Assembly (NCBI GenBank): GCA_903835145.1 | Contig: CAILMA010000419.1 | Coordinates: 1-5,435 of the forward strand | DNA length: 5,435 nucleotides | Direction: 5' to 3' | DNA from: an uncultured Bacteroidota bacterium | GTDB lineage: Bacteria > Bacteroidota > Bacteroidia > Chitinophagales > Chitinophagaceae | Position numbers and translations under genes: made by a program | The notes under the pieces: generated by a model | The model's database searches: none | What the model saw: only the letters and a program-made list of their open reading frames with translations | What the model was told of the DNA's origin: nothing | Part shown: positions 1 through 5,435 of the stretch, piece by piece | Position numbering within the stretch: position 1 is the first letter of the stretch | How the letters are laid out: each line of letters begins with the position of its first letter

Positions 1-297
1 AGCGATAGCTTCTTTCAGCGCACTGATTTTGTATCCCGATTCGGTCTTTCCCTTTTGCGTAAGCGCGTAATATTTTCTGAGCCTACCCTCTACAATTTCA
101 CTCGTTGTTTCCAAAAATCCTTCATCCACAAGCTTGTGAAGAGCAGGATAAAGAGCTGCTTCGGTAATGTCCATTTTGTTCATGGTCACCTCCCGCACTG
201 CGCGGGTCATCTCATAGCCATACATCCTGGTGTTTTCATCCAGCAGTTTTAGTATTATTGTAGTCAGGCTACCTTTTATCACCGGGTTAGGTTCCAC
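1..297 (-). CDS. PadR-family transcriptional regulator (3' end outside window)
   Basis: The first 99 codons of a winged-helix repressor of the PadR family, which controls neighbouring genes in response to small molecules or envelope stress. The N-terminal helix carries ILKLLDE (residues 15-21) and MYGYEMTRAV (25-34). The recognition-helix signature ALYPALHKLVDEGFLE lies at 48-63, and the wing ends in GRLRKYYALTQKG (71-83); this order is diagnostic of PadR. PadR proteins of this short type are usually near 110 residues, so only a short C-terminal part should be missing. The start is GTG at 297-295: an in-frame TAA lies three codons upstream (TAA CAG CGT GTG), and no ATG occurs before residue 25. 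The gene is divergent from the aspartic protease gene. An inverted repeat just upstream suggests autoregulation. The family call is firm; the regulated target is unknown, although PadR genes often precede the membrane genes they control, which here would lie off the left edge. Confidence 0.93.
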   Translation of the reverse strand, partial: MEPNPVIKGSLTTIILKLLDENTRMYGYEMTRAVREVTMNKMDITEAALYPALHKLVDEGFLETTSEIVEGRLRKYYALTQKGKTESGYKISALKEAIA

Positions 298-301
298 ACG
301 C

Positions 302-318
302 TGTTATTATACATAACA
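302..318. promoter_or_regulatory. Inverted repeat, candidate PadR operator
   Basis: TGTTAT at 302-307 and ATAACA at 313-318 are perfect reverse complements around a 5-base centre (TATAC). The element overlaps the end of the predicted padR -7 box and covers the predicted transcription start, 4 bases ahead of the GTG codon. Many PadR proteins bind AT-rich dyads in their own promoters, so autorepression is the natural inference. The site lies about 100 bases from the divergent protease promoter, so direct repression of that gene is less certain. Confidence 0.5.
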
Positions 319-324
319 AATTTA
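317..324 (-). promoter_or_regulatory. -7 element of the padR promoter
   Basis: On the minus strand these bases read TAAATTTG, an exact fit to the Bacteroidota -7 consensus TAnnTTTG. Transcription would start roughly 5-8 bases downstream, near 310, leaving a leader of only about a dozen bases before the GTG start at 297. The -33 element is poor: the bases at the right distance (about 343-347) read TTTC or TTTT rather than TTTG. Confidence 0.55.
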
Positions 325-392
325 GGTATAAAATTTAATCTGGAAAATATTTTGGGCAGTAATCTTCAGAGGATGCCAAGGCGCTTTTTAAT

Positions 393-422
393 ATTGGATT
401 CAAAATAAACACCCTACATTTG
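393..422 (+). promoter_or_regulatory. Promoter of the aspartic protease gene
   Basis: ATTG at 393-396, then 18 bases, then TACATTTG at 415-422, which exactly matches TAnnTTTG. Transcription should start near 428-430, giving a leader of about 15 bases to the ATG at 444. The promoter also decides the start codon: the in-frame TTG at 420-422 is part of the -7 box and cannot be the translation start. Confidence 0.65.
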
Positions 423-443
423 CAATACAAACAATTGGTTTCG

Positions 444-863
444 ATGGGTGCGATTTATGCGGATATAGAACTTATAAACGGAGACGATCTGGCCTGTGCG
501 CGGCGTTTTTATATAGGTGAGGAAGAGATAAGGCGGATGCCGGTGAACATTAGAGTAGATACTGGTGCTGACTTGCTTTGTATTAATGAAAGCATACAGG
601 AGCAATTGCAGTTTCCGATTATTGAAAAAAGGAAGGCTCAGCTTGCTGACGGGCATTTTTTGGAATGTAATGTTGTATCATCGGTTGAACTAAAGTTCAA
701 AAACAGAAGAACAATTTGCAATGCAATGATTCTGCCCGGTGACGCAGAACCGTTGCTTGGCTGTATTCCGCTCGAAGATATGGACGTTTTGATTCACCCG
801 TTGCGTCAGGAGCTAATTGTGAACCCGGAGCATCCTTACTTTGCACAAATGAAGATAAAATGA
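444..863 (+). CDS. Small retropepsin-like (clan AA) aspartic protease
   Basis: A 139-residue single-domain protein. Residues 34-48 hold the active-site strand with the VDTGAD motif, where D39 is the predicted catalytic aspartate and T40-G41 the fire-loop neighbours. A hydrophobic LLG at 104-106, followed by a Leu-Glu pair (110-111) and a VLI segment (115-117), corresponds to the second conserved block of bacterial clan AA proteases; the alternating segments between form the beta-barrel body. One DTG per chain means the active enzyme should be a homodimer, as in retroviral proteases. There is no signal peptide or membrane segment, so a cytoplasmic location is predicted. ATG at 444 is preferred because the upstream in-frame TTG at 420 lies inside the promoter. 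The gene is divergent from padR, and a separate promoter lies between it and the following gene. No terminator is visible after its stop. Substrate unknown. It is not part of a retroelement: no reverse transcriptase or gag-like sequence is adjacent. Confidence 0.82.
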   Translation: MGAIYADIELINGDDLACARRFYIGEEEIRRMPVNIRVDTGADLLCINESIQEQLQFPIIEKRKAQLADGHFLECNVVSSVELKFKNRRTICNAMILPGDAEPLLGCIPLEDMDVLIHPLRQELIVNPEHPYFAQMKIK

Positions 864-927
864 TATTCTACCTACCAAGGCAAAAGTGAAGATCGCGAGT
901 AAGTTTTCAAGCATCGATGCATCACGC

Positions 928-958
928 TTTGTATCCATTTTAAAATGACTCATCTTTG
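928..958 (+). promoter_or_regulatory. Promoter of the DUF1569 gene
   Basis: TTTG at 928-931, a 19-base spacer, then CATCTTTG at 951-958, which differs from TAnnTTTG only in its first base. A start near 964-966 would give a leader of about 25 bases before ATG 991. It supports separate transcription from the protease gene, although read-through is possible because no terminator is seen between them. Confidence 0.5.
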
Positions 959-990
959 GGTTGGTCAAATTCATAGTAAAAACAAGACAA

Positions 991-1449
991 ATGGCACTAC
1001 CCAATATTTTTAGTCGCGAAGTTTCAGATAAGGTAATACAGAGAATAAATCAATTGCAACCCACTACTGCAGCGAAGTGGGGCAAAATGAACGTGGCCCA
1101 AATGCTGGCCCACTGTAATGTAACGTATGAAATGGCTTATGAAAATAAACACACAAAGCCGAACCCAATAATGAGATTTGTGCTGAAAACATTTATTAAA
1201 AAACTCGTAACAGGCGAGGTGCCCTACAAGCGCAACTCTCAGACCGCACCTGCCTTCATAATGGTAGACGAAAAGAACTTTGATGATGAAAAGGAGAGGC
1301 TAATTGGCTATATCACTAAAACCCAGCAAATGGGTGAAACCAGTTTTGACAATAAAGAATCTCTTTCATTTGGCAATCTGAACTCGATCGAGTGGAACAA
1401 CATGTTTTATAAGCATCTTGATCACCACTTAACTCAGTTTGGCGTCTAA
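991..1449 (+). CDS. DUF1569 family protein, DinB-like fold
   Basis: A 152-residue cytoplasmic protein without signal peptide or membrane segment. It shows the DUF1569 pattern: a tryptophan-Gly-Lys-Met stretch followed by VAQMLAHC (residues 30-42) near the N-terminus, and GNLNSIEWNNMFYKHLDHHL (128-147) with a terminal QFGV. H41, H142 and H145 or H146 sit where DinB/YfiT-like four-helix proteins bind a metal ion, so a metal site is likely; this is inferred from the fold family. Members of the superfamily include thiol-dependent S-transferases and DNA-damage-inducible proteins, but no reaction is established for DUF1569. ATG 991 is chosen because the upstream TTG at 961 lies immediately after the promoter -7 box and the family usually begins close to this methionine (MALPNIF). 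A strong intrinsic terminator follows. It converges with the lipoprotein gene. Confidence 0.85.
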   Translation: MALPNIFSREVSDKVIQRINQLQPTTAAKWGKMNVAQMLAHCNVTYEMAYENKHTKPNPIMRFVLKTFIKKLVTGEVPYKRNSQTAPAFIMVDEKNFDDEKERLIGYITKTQQMGETSFDNKESLSFGNLNSIEWNNMFYKHLDHHLTQFGV

Positions 1450-1472
1450 AATGTCGTATACTTTTTCTACTC

Positions 1473-1506
1473 AAGCACCGGAAACTCCGGTGCTTTTTTT
1501 GTTTTT
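1473..1506 (+). terminator. Intrinsic terminator after the DUF1569 gene
   Basis: A 10-bp perfect stem (1473-1482 with 1486-1495, core GCACCGGA/TCCGGTGC) closed by a three-base AAC loop and followed by a run of T from 1494 to 1500, then GTTTTTC. It begins 24 bases after the stop codon. On the minus strand the stem is followed by GAGTAGAAAAAG rather than T residues, so it should act mainly in the plus direction, although the convergent lipoprotein transcript would also contain the hairpin. Confidence 0.92.
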
Positions 1507-1519
1507 CGTTGGTCCTTGC

Positions 1520-2182
1520 TTAGTGAAGTTCTGCTCTTGTCTTTACCGGGTAAAATAGGTCTTTGTCGTTGATCGTTGTGTCCACCATATCCATGTAATA
1601 AATAACGCCACCGTCTGCAAATACTTTGCTTTGCAGTTCAGAGTCGCTTACGGGTTCGCAGGCTGATGGCACCAGGAACATTTCAATAAGGTCTTTCCAT
1701 TTGTCCCCGGCGAAAGTGAACGTGCGGAAGGAAGTGGTACAGCCATTTTCGGGGTACTGAAAGCACGAAAGTTCGTCGCGTCCGTCATTGTTTAAATCGC
1801 CCTCTTTGATGAGCCGGGCGTCGCAGCAACCAATGTCGATAGCCTTGTTGCTGCCCGTGAACCTGATTGTGTATCCGTCCGGCTTACCATCCTCTACAGG
1901 ATTACCTTCGCCCTGCTTTGTTTTAATGACATATGCAGTGTCCACCCTATCAGCACTACTAAACCTACCTGACACAAAAGCAATGATTTCACCTATTTCT
2001 ATCGAGCCGGAACTGGAACCTAACTCACCTTCAATATTCTTAAAATGGAGGACAGTGGGCTTTGTGGAGTCAAGGTTGGGCGGACTGACTTTAAGGCTGT
2101 CTGCTGGCGGCATTTTAGCTCCATTTTGGCCTGAACACGCGGCAAGGCAAAAGACGACGGTAAATAACGAGAGCCAACGCAT
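1520..2182 (-). CDS. Predicted lipoprotein with FG-GAP/calcium-loop motif
   Basis: A 220-residue exported protein of unknown function. The N-terminus is a lipoprotein signal peptide: MRW, hydrophobic LSLFTVVFCLAA (residues 4-15) and a lipobox ending in LAAC, with C16 the lipidated residue. Residues 17-45 are a Pro/Ser-rich tether. No acidic cluster follows C16, so there is no sign of the lipoprotein export signal that sends Bacteroidota lipoproteins to the outer surface; a periplasm-facing location is inferred. GDLNNDGRDELS (128-139) resembles a calcium-binding DxNxDG loop as found in FG-GAP/VCBS repeats. A weaker, loop-less copy (SGRFSSADRVDTAYV, 71-85) precedes it, as in Bacteroidota proteins that carry degenerate FG-GAP blades. 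Five cysteines follow C16 (119, 120, 140, 148, 175) and may form disulfides. The gene follows the large repeat gene on the same strand but is separated by a terminator. It ends convergent to the DUF1569 gene. Confidence 0.8.
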   Translation of the reverse strand: MRWLSLFTVVFCLAACSGQNGAKMPPADSLKVSPPNLDSTKPTVLHFKNIEGELGSSSGSIEIGEIIAFVSGRFSSADRVDTAYVIKTKQGEGNPVEDGKPDGYTIRFTGSNKAIDIGCCDARLIKEGDLNNDGRDELSCFQYPENGCTTSFRTFTFAGDKWKDLIEMFLVPSACEPVSDSELQSKVFADGGVIYYMDMVDTTINDKDLFYPVKTRAELH

Positions 2183-2213
2183 AGCGACTGATTTTTTTGA
2201 CGATAATAAGGCT

Positions 2214-2242
2214 CAAAGTACTACGATTCATTCCTCTTCAAA
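2214..2242 (-). promoter_or_regulatory. Weak candidate promoter of the lipoprotein gene
   Basis: On the minus strand TTTG (2242-2239) is followed after 17 bases by GTACTTTG (2221-2214), which keeps the TTTG part of the -7 box but not its leading TA. It lies about 30 bases upstream of the ATG at 2182 and downstream of the repeat-gene terminator, which is where a promoter is needed. The match is imperfect. Confidence 0.3.
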
Positions 2243-2244
2243 TA

Positions 2245-2286
2245 AAATATTAAGCCATCCTATGAAAGAAGGATGGCTTAATATTT
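2245..2286 (-). terminator. Intrinsic terminator of the repeat-protein gene
   Basis: A 17-bp perfect stem: 2245-2261 pairs with 2270-2286, around an 8-base loop (2262-2269). The core is AAGCCATCC/GGATGGCTT, flanked by A/T pairs. Read on the minus strand it follows the stop at 2304-2302 by 15 bases, and the descending arm runs into AATATTTTATTTG, a T-rich tail. The outer A/T pairs make it potentially bidirectional, but there is no plus-strand gene ending here to need it. Confidence 0.85.
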
Positions 2287-2301
2287 GGATTCAAAAACAG
2301 C

Positions 2302-5300
2302 TTATTCAACCACTATACGACGGGTTACTTTTTCGCCGTTTACAATAGCTTGAACGAAATAAATTCCGGCAGAAACATGCAGCCTAACCTCATTGTCTTT
2401 ATTAGGAAGAATGGTCAATTCACTCACTTTTTCACCCAGCATGTTGTTGATGATGAGCACTGCTGTTTCATTAGCAACAGATGAAAAACTAACATTGAAC
2501 GTACCATTGTTTGGATTCGGATAAACTGACAATTCATGACTGTTAACTACTACTGGTAGAACGGCAGTTCCGCATTCAGATGCTGACCTGATGACCACCT
2601 TAACACTTGCAGAGGAAACACCACAGGTATTAACCAGCGTATAAACCAACGTATCTGTGCCCGCCGTAGTTGCATGTAGAACATTCACCGAATCAATAGA
2701 AGCATTGCTGTTCGTGAGCCTCCAGACGCCACCCGGAAGTGGTGCACCGAGCGACATAGAATCGCCGGCACAAATAGTATCTCCCGTTCCAAGCATTCCC
2801 GCTGTTAAGTGCCCGTCGATAGTATCAATTAATACCGCTGAAGCTGTACCGCAGGAATTGGTAAAATTATGGTAGATGGTATCGATACCAGCTGTAACAC
2901 CAGTAACAACACCACCAGTAGAAACAGTAGCGTGGCCGTTGCTCGATGACCAGTTGCTGCCTGCTACTGAAGCAGTAAGTATGGTAAGTGTACCAGCGCA
3001 GAATTTAGTGGTGCCAGTGATTGTTCCCGGGTCAAGCAGGGAGTTAACTTTTATCTTTTTAGCAGCTACGACAGTGCCACAAACATTGGTTACGGAGTAA
3101 ATAATATTTACGGTATCGGCAGAAACACCTGTGGCCATGCCACTTGCATCTATAGTGACCACTGAAGTAGAACCGCTTAGCCACATACCACCGGCAACAG
3201 TATCAGAATAAGTTGTAGTAGCACCAATACAAACGCTGTCTGCACCAGTAATAACACCTGCAAAAGGATCAGGATTAACAGTGATCATGTAAGCGGCATA
3301 TGCTGTGCCGCAAATACCTGTAACAGCATAGGTAATGATGGCAGTACCAGCTGATACTCCAGTTGCAATGCCACCGGCTGTAACCGTTGCTACGGCAGTT
3401 GTTCCGCTCGTCCATACACCGCCTGTCGCCGCATCGGTAAGTGCAATTGTGTTGTGCGGGCAAACACTTGAAAGCCCCGTAATAGTGCCGGCAGAAGGCA
3501 ACGCGTTTACTGTAATACCGTGTAAAGTAGCGGCTGAGCCACAAGCGTTTGTAATGGTATAAGTTATAGTTGCCGTACCAGCAGCCACTCCGTATACAAC
3601 ACCTGTTGTGCTGCCTACTGTGGCGACTGCTGCTGCGCTGCTGGTCCAGGTACCGCCTGCTGATGCATCGGTAAGTGTAATAGAATCAGCAGCACAAACT
3701 GATGAAAGACCAGAAATAGGAGTAACAGTCGGTGTAGTATTAACCGCAATATCAAGTGTTGCAGCATCGGTACCGCAACTATTTGTGATGGTATAAGAAA
3801 TGGTAACCGAGCCTGTCGCAACACCATATACGATGCCGCCTGCGTCTACAGTCGCTATTGAGTTGTTACTGCTACTCCAACAGCCACCGGTTGATGCCTC
3901 AGTGAGCGTGAGTGTACCGCCAACACAAGCCACCGAACTGCCAGTGATGGCACCCGCGACAGGCGAGGCGATGACAGTAACAGATTGCGAAGCAACAGCT
4001 ACTCCGCAGCTATTGGTAACGGTGTAATTAATAGTCGTAGAACCGGTTGACGCAGCATAAACATTTCCGCTGGCATCAACAGTAGCAACTGATGTTGCTG
4101 TGCTGGTCCATACACCGCCAGTTGCTGCATCGGTCAATGTTGCGGACGAACCTGTACAAACAGATGACGCTCCTGTAATACTGCCAGCATTTGGAAGCGG
4201 ATTAACGGTTATTGCATAGGTAGCGCTGAATGTGCCGCATGTGGAGGTGACTGTGTAGCTTATGGTAACGCTGCCTGCACCTGCGCCATAGGTATTGCCT
4301 GAAGCATCAACGGTAGCCAAAGAATTATCGCTGCTGCTCCATGTGCCGCCGGCCGTGCCAGTGGCGTCAGTAAGCGTAATACCTGCACCAACGCACACAG
4401 CTGAAGCACCAGTGATGGTACCAGCAACGGGTACGACATCTACAGTTTCGGTCTGTGTTGCGATGGCTGTACCGCAACTGTTTGTTACCGTGTAATTTAT
4501 TGTCGTTGAGCCAGCACCTACTCCATACACGTTGCCCGATGCATCGACGGTTGCAACACTCATGGTTGTGCTGCTCCATGAACCTCCGCCTGCGGCGTCG
4601 GTCAGGCTTACAGAAGCACCGGTACATACAGTGGACGAACCAGAAATTGTACCCGCATTGGGCAGCGGATTAACGGTAAAAGCATAAGTAGCATAAGCAG
4701 TTCCACAACCGGAAGTTACTCCATAGCTTATGGTTACACTGCCCGCCGAAACGCCGGATACCGACCCAGAAGAAGTTACGGTTGCTATAGTTGTTGAGCT
4801 TGTTGTCCAGGACCCGCCACTGCCACTTTCTGACAAGGTAACTGAAGAACCGGCACAAACACTTGTTGCACCTGAAATGGTACCTGCACTTGCTGCAGGG
4901 TTAACGGTCTCTGATATGGTAGCAACAGCTGTGCCGCAGTAGTTAGATACTGTATAGCTGATAGTGGCAACACCGGTGGACGCACCCCAAACATTGCCGG
5001 AAACATCGACGGTAGCCACACTCGTGGTGCCGCTGCTCCATACCCCACCGCCGGAAGCGTCAGCCAACAAAACTGATGAGCCAACACAAACTGTAGATGA
5101 GCCAGTAATGGTACCTGCAGTTGGCGAGCCGAATACAGTGACACTGTAAGTAGTATAAGAAATGCCACAACCTGAAGTGAGGCTATAGCTAATGGTTGCC
5201 GATCCTGCGGCAACACCCGTTACGATGCCAGATGCAGCGTCAACAGTTGCCGTACCGGGGGCGCTGCTGCTCCATGAGCCGCCCGTAGTAGCGTCAGTCA

Positions 5301-5435
5301 ATGTGTCGTTAAGACCGATACAAAGATTTGGCAATCCGGAAATGGTACCTGCTGTAGCAGAAGAAGAAATGGTAACAGGAGATGTAGCAGTATCAGCACC
5401 ACACAAATTAGATGCGATATACCTGATAGTGGCAC
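2302..5435 (-). CDS. Giant Ig-like (BIG_2-type) repeat surface protein with T9SS sorting domain (5' end outside window)
   Basis: The C-terminal 1,043 residues of a secreted repeat protein. The frame is open through the right edge: the codons beyond the TTG at 5406 read ATIRYIASN, the end of another repeat, so that TTG is not the start. Numbering from it, residues 19-944 are twelve tandem Ig-like repeats of 76-79 residues, each with the scheme AGTITG..SVC.G...LTDA..GG.W.S....ATVDASG.V.GV.AGS.TI.YTVTN.CGT. The ATVDASG/GVSAG/TISY part is typical of bacterial group 2 Ig-like domains. Residues 945-958 are a linker and 959-1034 a type A T9SS sorting domain (YPNPNNGTFNVSF at its start, RRIVVE at its end). 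Known T9SS cargo passes the outer membrane and has this tail removed during attachment to the surface. The role is probably adhesin, surface-layer or extracellular scaffold; no catalytic domain is visible here, though one could lie upstream. Repeat residues are mostly Ala, Gly, Ser, Thr and Val. The signal peptide and total length are not visible. Confidence 0.92.
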   Translation of the reverse strand, partial: ATIRYIASNLCGADTATSPVTISSSATAGTISGLPNLCIGLNDTLTDATTGGSWSSSAPGTATVDAASGIVTGVAAGSATISYSLTSGCGISYTTYSVTVFGSPTAGTITGSSTVCVGSSVLLADASGGGVWSSGTTSVATVDVSGNVWGASTGVATISYTVSNYCGTAVATISETVNPAASAGTISGATSVCAGSSVTLSESGSGGSWTTSSTTIATVTSSGSVSGVSAGSVTISYGVTSGCGTAYATYAFTVNPLPNAGTISGSSTVCTGASVSLTDAAGGGSWSSTTMSVATVDASGNVYGVGAGSTTINYTVTNSCGTAIATQTETVDVVPVAGTITGASAVCVGAGITLTDATGTAGGTWSSSDNSLATVDASGNTYGAGAGSVTISYTVTSTCGTFSATYAITVNPLPNAGSITGASSVCTGSSATLTDAATGGVWTSTATSVATVDASGNVYAASTGSTTINYTVTNSCGVAVASQSVTVIASPVAGAITGSSVACVGGTLTLTEASTGGCWSSSNNSIATVDAGGIVYGVATGSVTISYTITNSCGTDAATLDIAVNTTPTVTPISGLSSVCAADSITLTDASAGGTWTSSAAAVATVGSTTGVVYGVAAGTATITYTITNACGSAATLHGITVNALPSAGTITGLSSVCPHNTIALTDAATGGVWTSGTTAVATVTAGGIATGVSAGTAIITYAVTGICGTAYAAYMITVNPDPFAGVITGADSVCIGATTTYSDTVAGGMWLSGSTSVVTIDASGMATGVSADTVNIIYSVTNVCGTVVAAKKIKVNSLLDPGTITGTTKFCAGTLTILTASVAGSNWSSSNGHATVSTGGVVTGVTAGIDTIYHNFTNSCGTASAVLIDTIDGHLTAGMLGTGDTICAGDSMSLGAPLPGGVWRLTNSNASIDSVNVLHATTAGTDTLVYTLVNTCGVSSASVKVVIRSASECGTAVLPVVVNSHELSVYPNPNNGTFNVSFSSVANETAVLIINNMLGEKVSELTILPNKDNEVRLHVSAGIYFVQAIVNGEKVTRRIVVE
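2305..2532 (-). other. T9SS type A C-terminal sorting domain (part of the repeat-protein gene)
   Basis: The last 76 residues. LSVYPNPNNGTFNVSF opens the domain and matches the YPNP.nG.f.v signature of the Por secretion tail. A mid-domain NNMLGEKV and a late GIYFVQAIVNGEKVTRRIVVE-type ending (split here across the final two strands) complete the small beta-sandwich. In known systems this domain targets cargo to the type IX translocon and is cleaved by the PorU sortase. It implies that the genome encodes a T9SS elsewhere. Confidence 0.95.
2575..5352 (-). repeat. Twelve tandem coding repeats of 228-237 bp (Ig-like domains)
   Basis: Unit boundaries, taken at the conserved AGTI start and given in gene order: 5352-5119, 5118-4888, 4887-4657, 4656-4426, 4425-4189, 4188-3958, 3957-3727, 3726-3493, 3492-3262, 3261-3031, 3030-2803, 2802-2575. 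A partial unit precedes at 5435-5353. Most units are 231 bp. Unit 5 has two extra codons near its GG.W motif, units 1 and 8 one extra codon, and units 11 and 12 one fewer. Cys at unit position 11, Trp at 27 (29 in unit 5) and Cys at 60-63 are present in all twelve. At nucleotide level the units are clearly diverged, so this is an old array rather than a recent expansion. Confidence 0.93.

Noticed and set aside
55..252. Plus-strand frame of 65 codons
   Set aside because: It lies wholly opposite the PadR gene, whose conserved motifs show that the minus strand is the coding strand.
344..353. AAAATATTTT palindrome in the divergent region
   Set aside because: It is a simple A/T palindrome in AT-rich promoter DNA with no extended arms; it is too likely by chance to call an operator.
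420..443. TTG at 420 as the protease start, adding eight residues
   Set aside because: The TTG is the last part of the TACATTTG -7 promoter box, so it would not be in the transcript.
961..990. TTG at 961 as the DUF1569 start, adding ten residues
   Set aside because: It lies two bases after the -7 box, at or before the expected transcription start, and the family similarity begins after ATG 991.
1788..2348. Plus-strand frame of 186 codons opposite the lipoprotein gene
   Set aside because: It overlaps the clear lipoprotein signal peptide and calcium loop on the minus strand, runs through the terminator hairpin at 2245-2286 and into the sorting domain, and shows no recognisable domain.
2657..5149. 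A series of plus-strand open frames of about 60-75 codons opposite the repeat gene, with a shared Pro/Val/Thr-rich pattern
   Set aside because: They recur once per repeat and mirror the 231-bp period. They are the reverse complement of the GG.W/ATVDASG coding pattern and have no promoters or homology of their own.
2575..5435. CRISPR array or non-coding satellite as explanation for the regular repeats
   Set aside because: The period is about 231 bp, the units are diverged at nucleotide level, length changes are whole codons, and one long frame is open throughout, so they are protein domain repeats.

Overview
The window looks like a chromosomal stretch from a member of the Bacteroidota, most likely a Chitinophagaceae or Sphingobacteriia-type organism. 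Three things in the sequence support this. A type IX secretion system (T9SS) C-terminal sorting domain ends the large protein. The promoters resemble the Bacteroidota form (TTTG or TTG, about 17 to 19 bases, then TAnnTTTG). The genes have no convincing Shine-Dalgarno sequences ahead of their starts. The species assignment is inference.

Layout from left to right. Bases 1-297 (minus strand) hold the start of a PadR-family transcriptional repressor that runs off the left edge. Bases 298-443 form a divergent control region with a promoter for each direction and a perfect 6+5+6 inverted repeat at the predicted padR transcription start. Bases 444-863 (plus) encode a small stand-alone retropepsin-like (clan AA) aspartic protease. 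Bases 991-1449 (plus) encode a DUF1569 protein of the DinB-like fold, with its own promoter and a strong intrinsic terminator at 1473-1506. Bases 1520-2182 (minus) encode a lipoprotein with a calcium-loop-like FG-GAP motif. Bases 2302-5435 (minus) are the 3' part of a very large gene for a secreted surface protein: twelve complete Ig-like (BIG_2-type) tandem repeats of 76-79 residues, a thirteenth cut by the window edge, and the T9SS sorting domain. A 17-bp-stem hairpin at 2245-2286 terminates it.

The genes do not form one obvious pathway. The two minus-strand genes on the right are both cell-envelope or surface proteins but are separated by a terminator. The PadR regulator and the protease share one divergent intergenic region and could share regulation.

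No wholly new system is evident. The most unusual material is the repeat protein: about 787 consecutive residues with no lysine or arginine, a Cys-Trp-Cys pattern kept in all twelve complete repeats, and signs that repeats were duplicated in pairs. The padR operator candidate is the clearest undescribed regulatory element.
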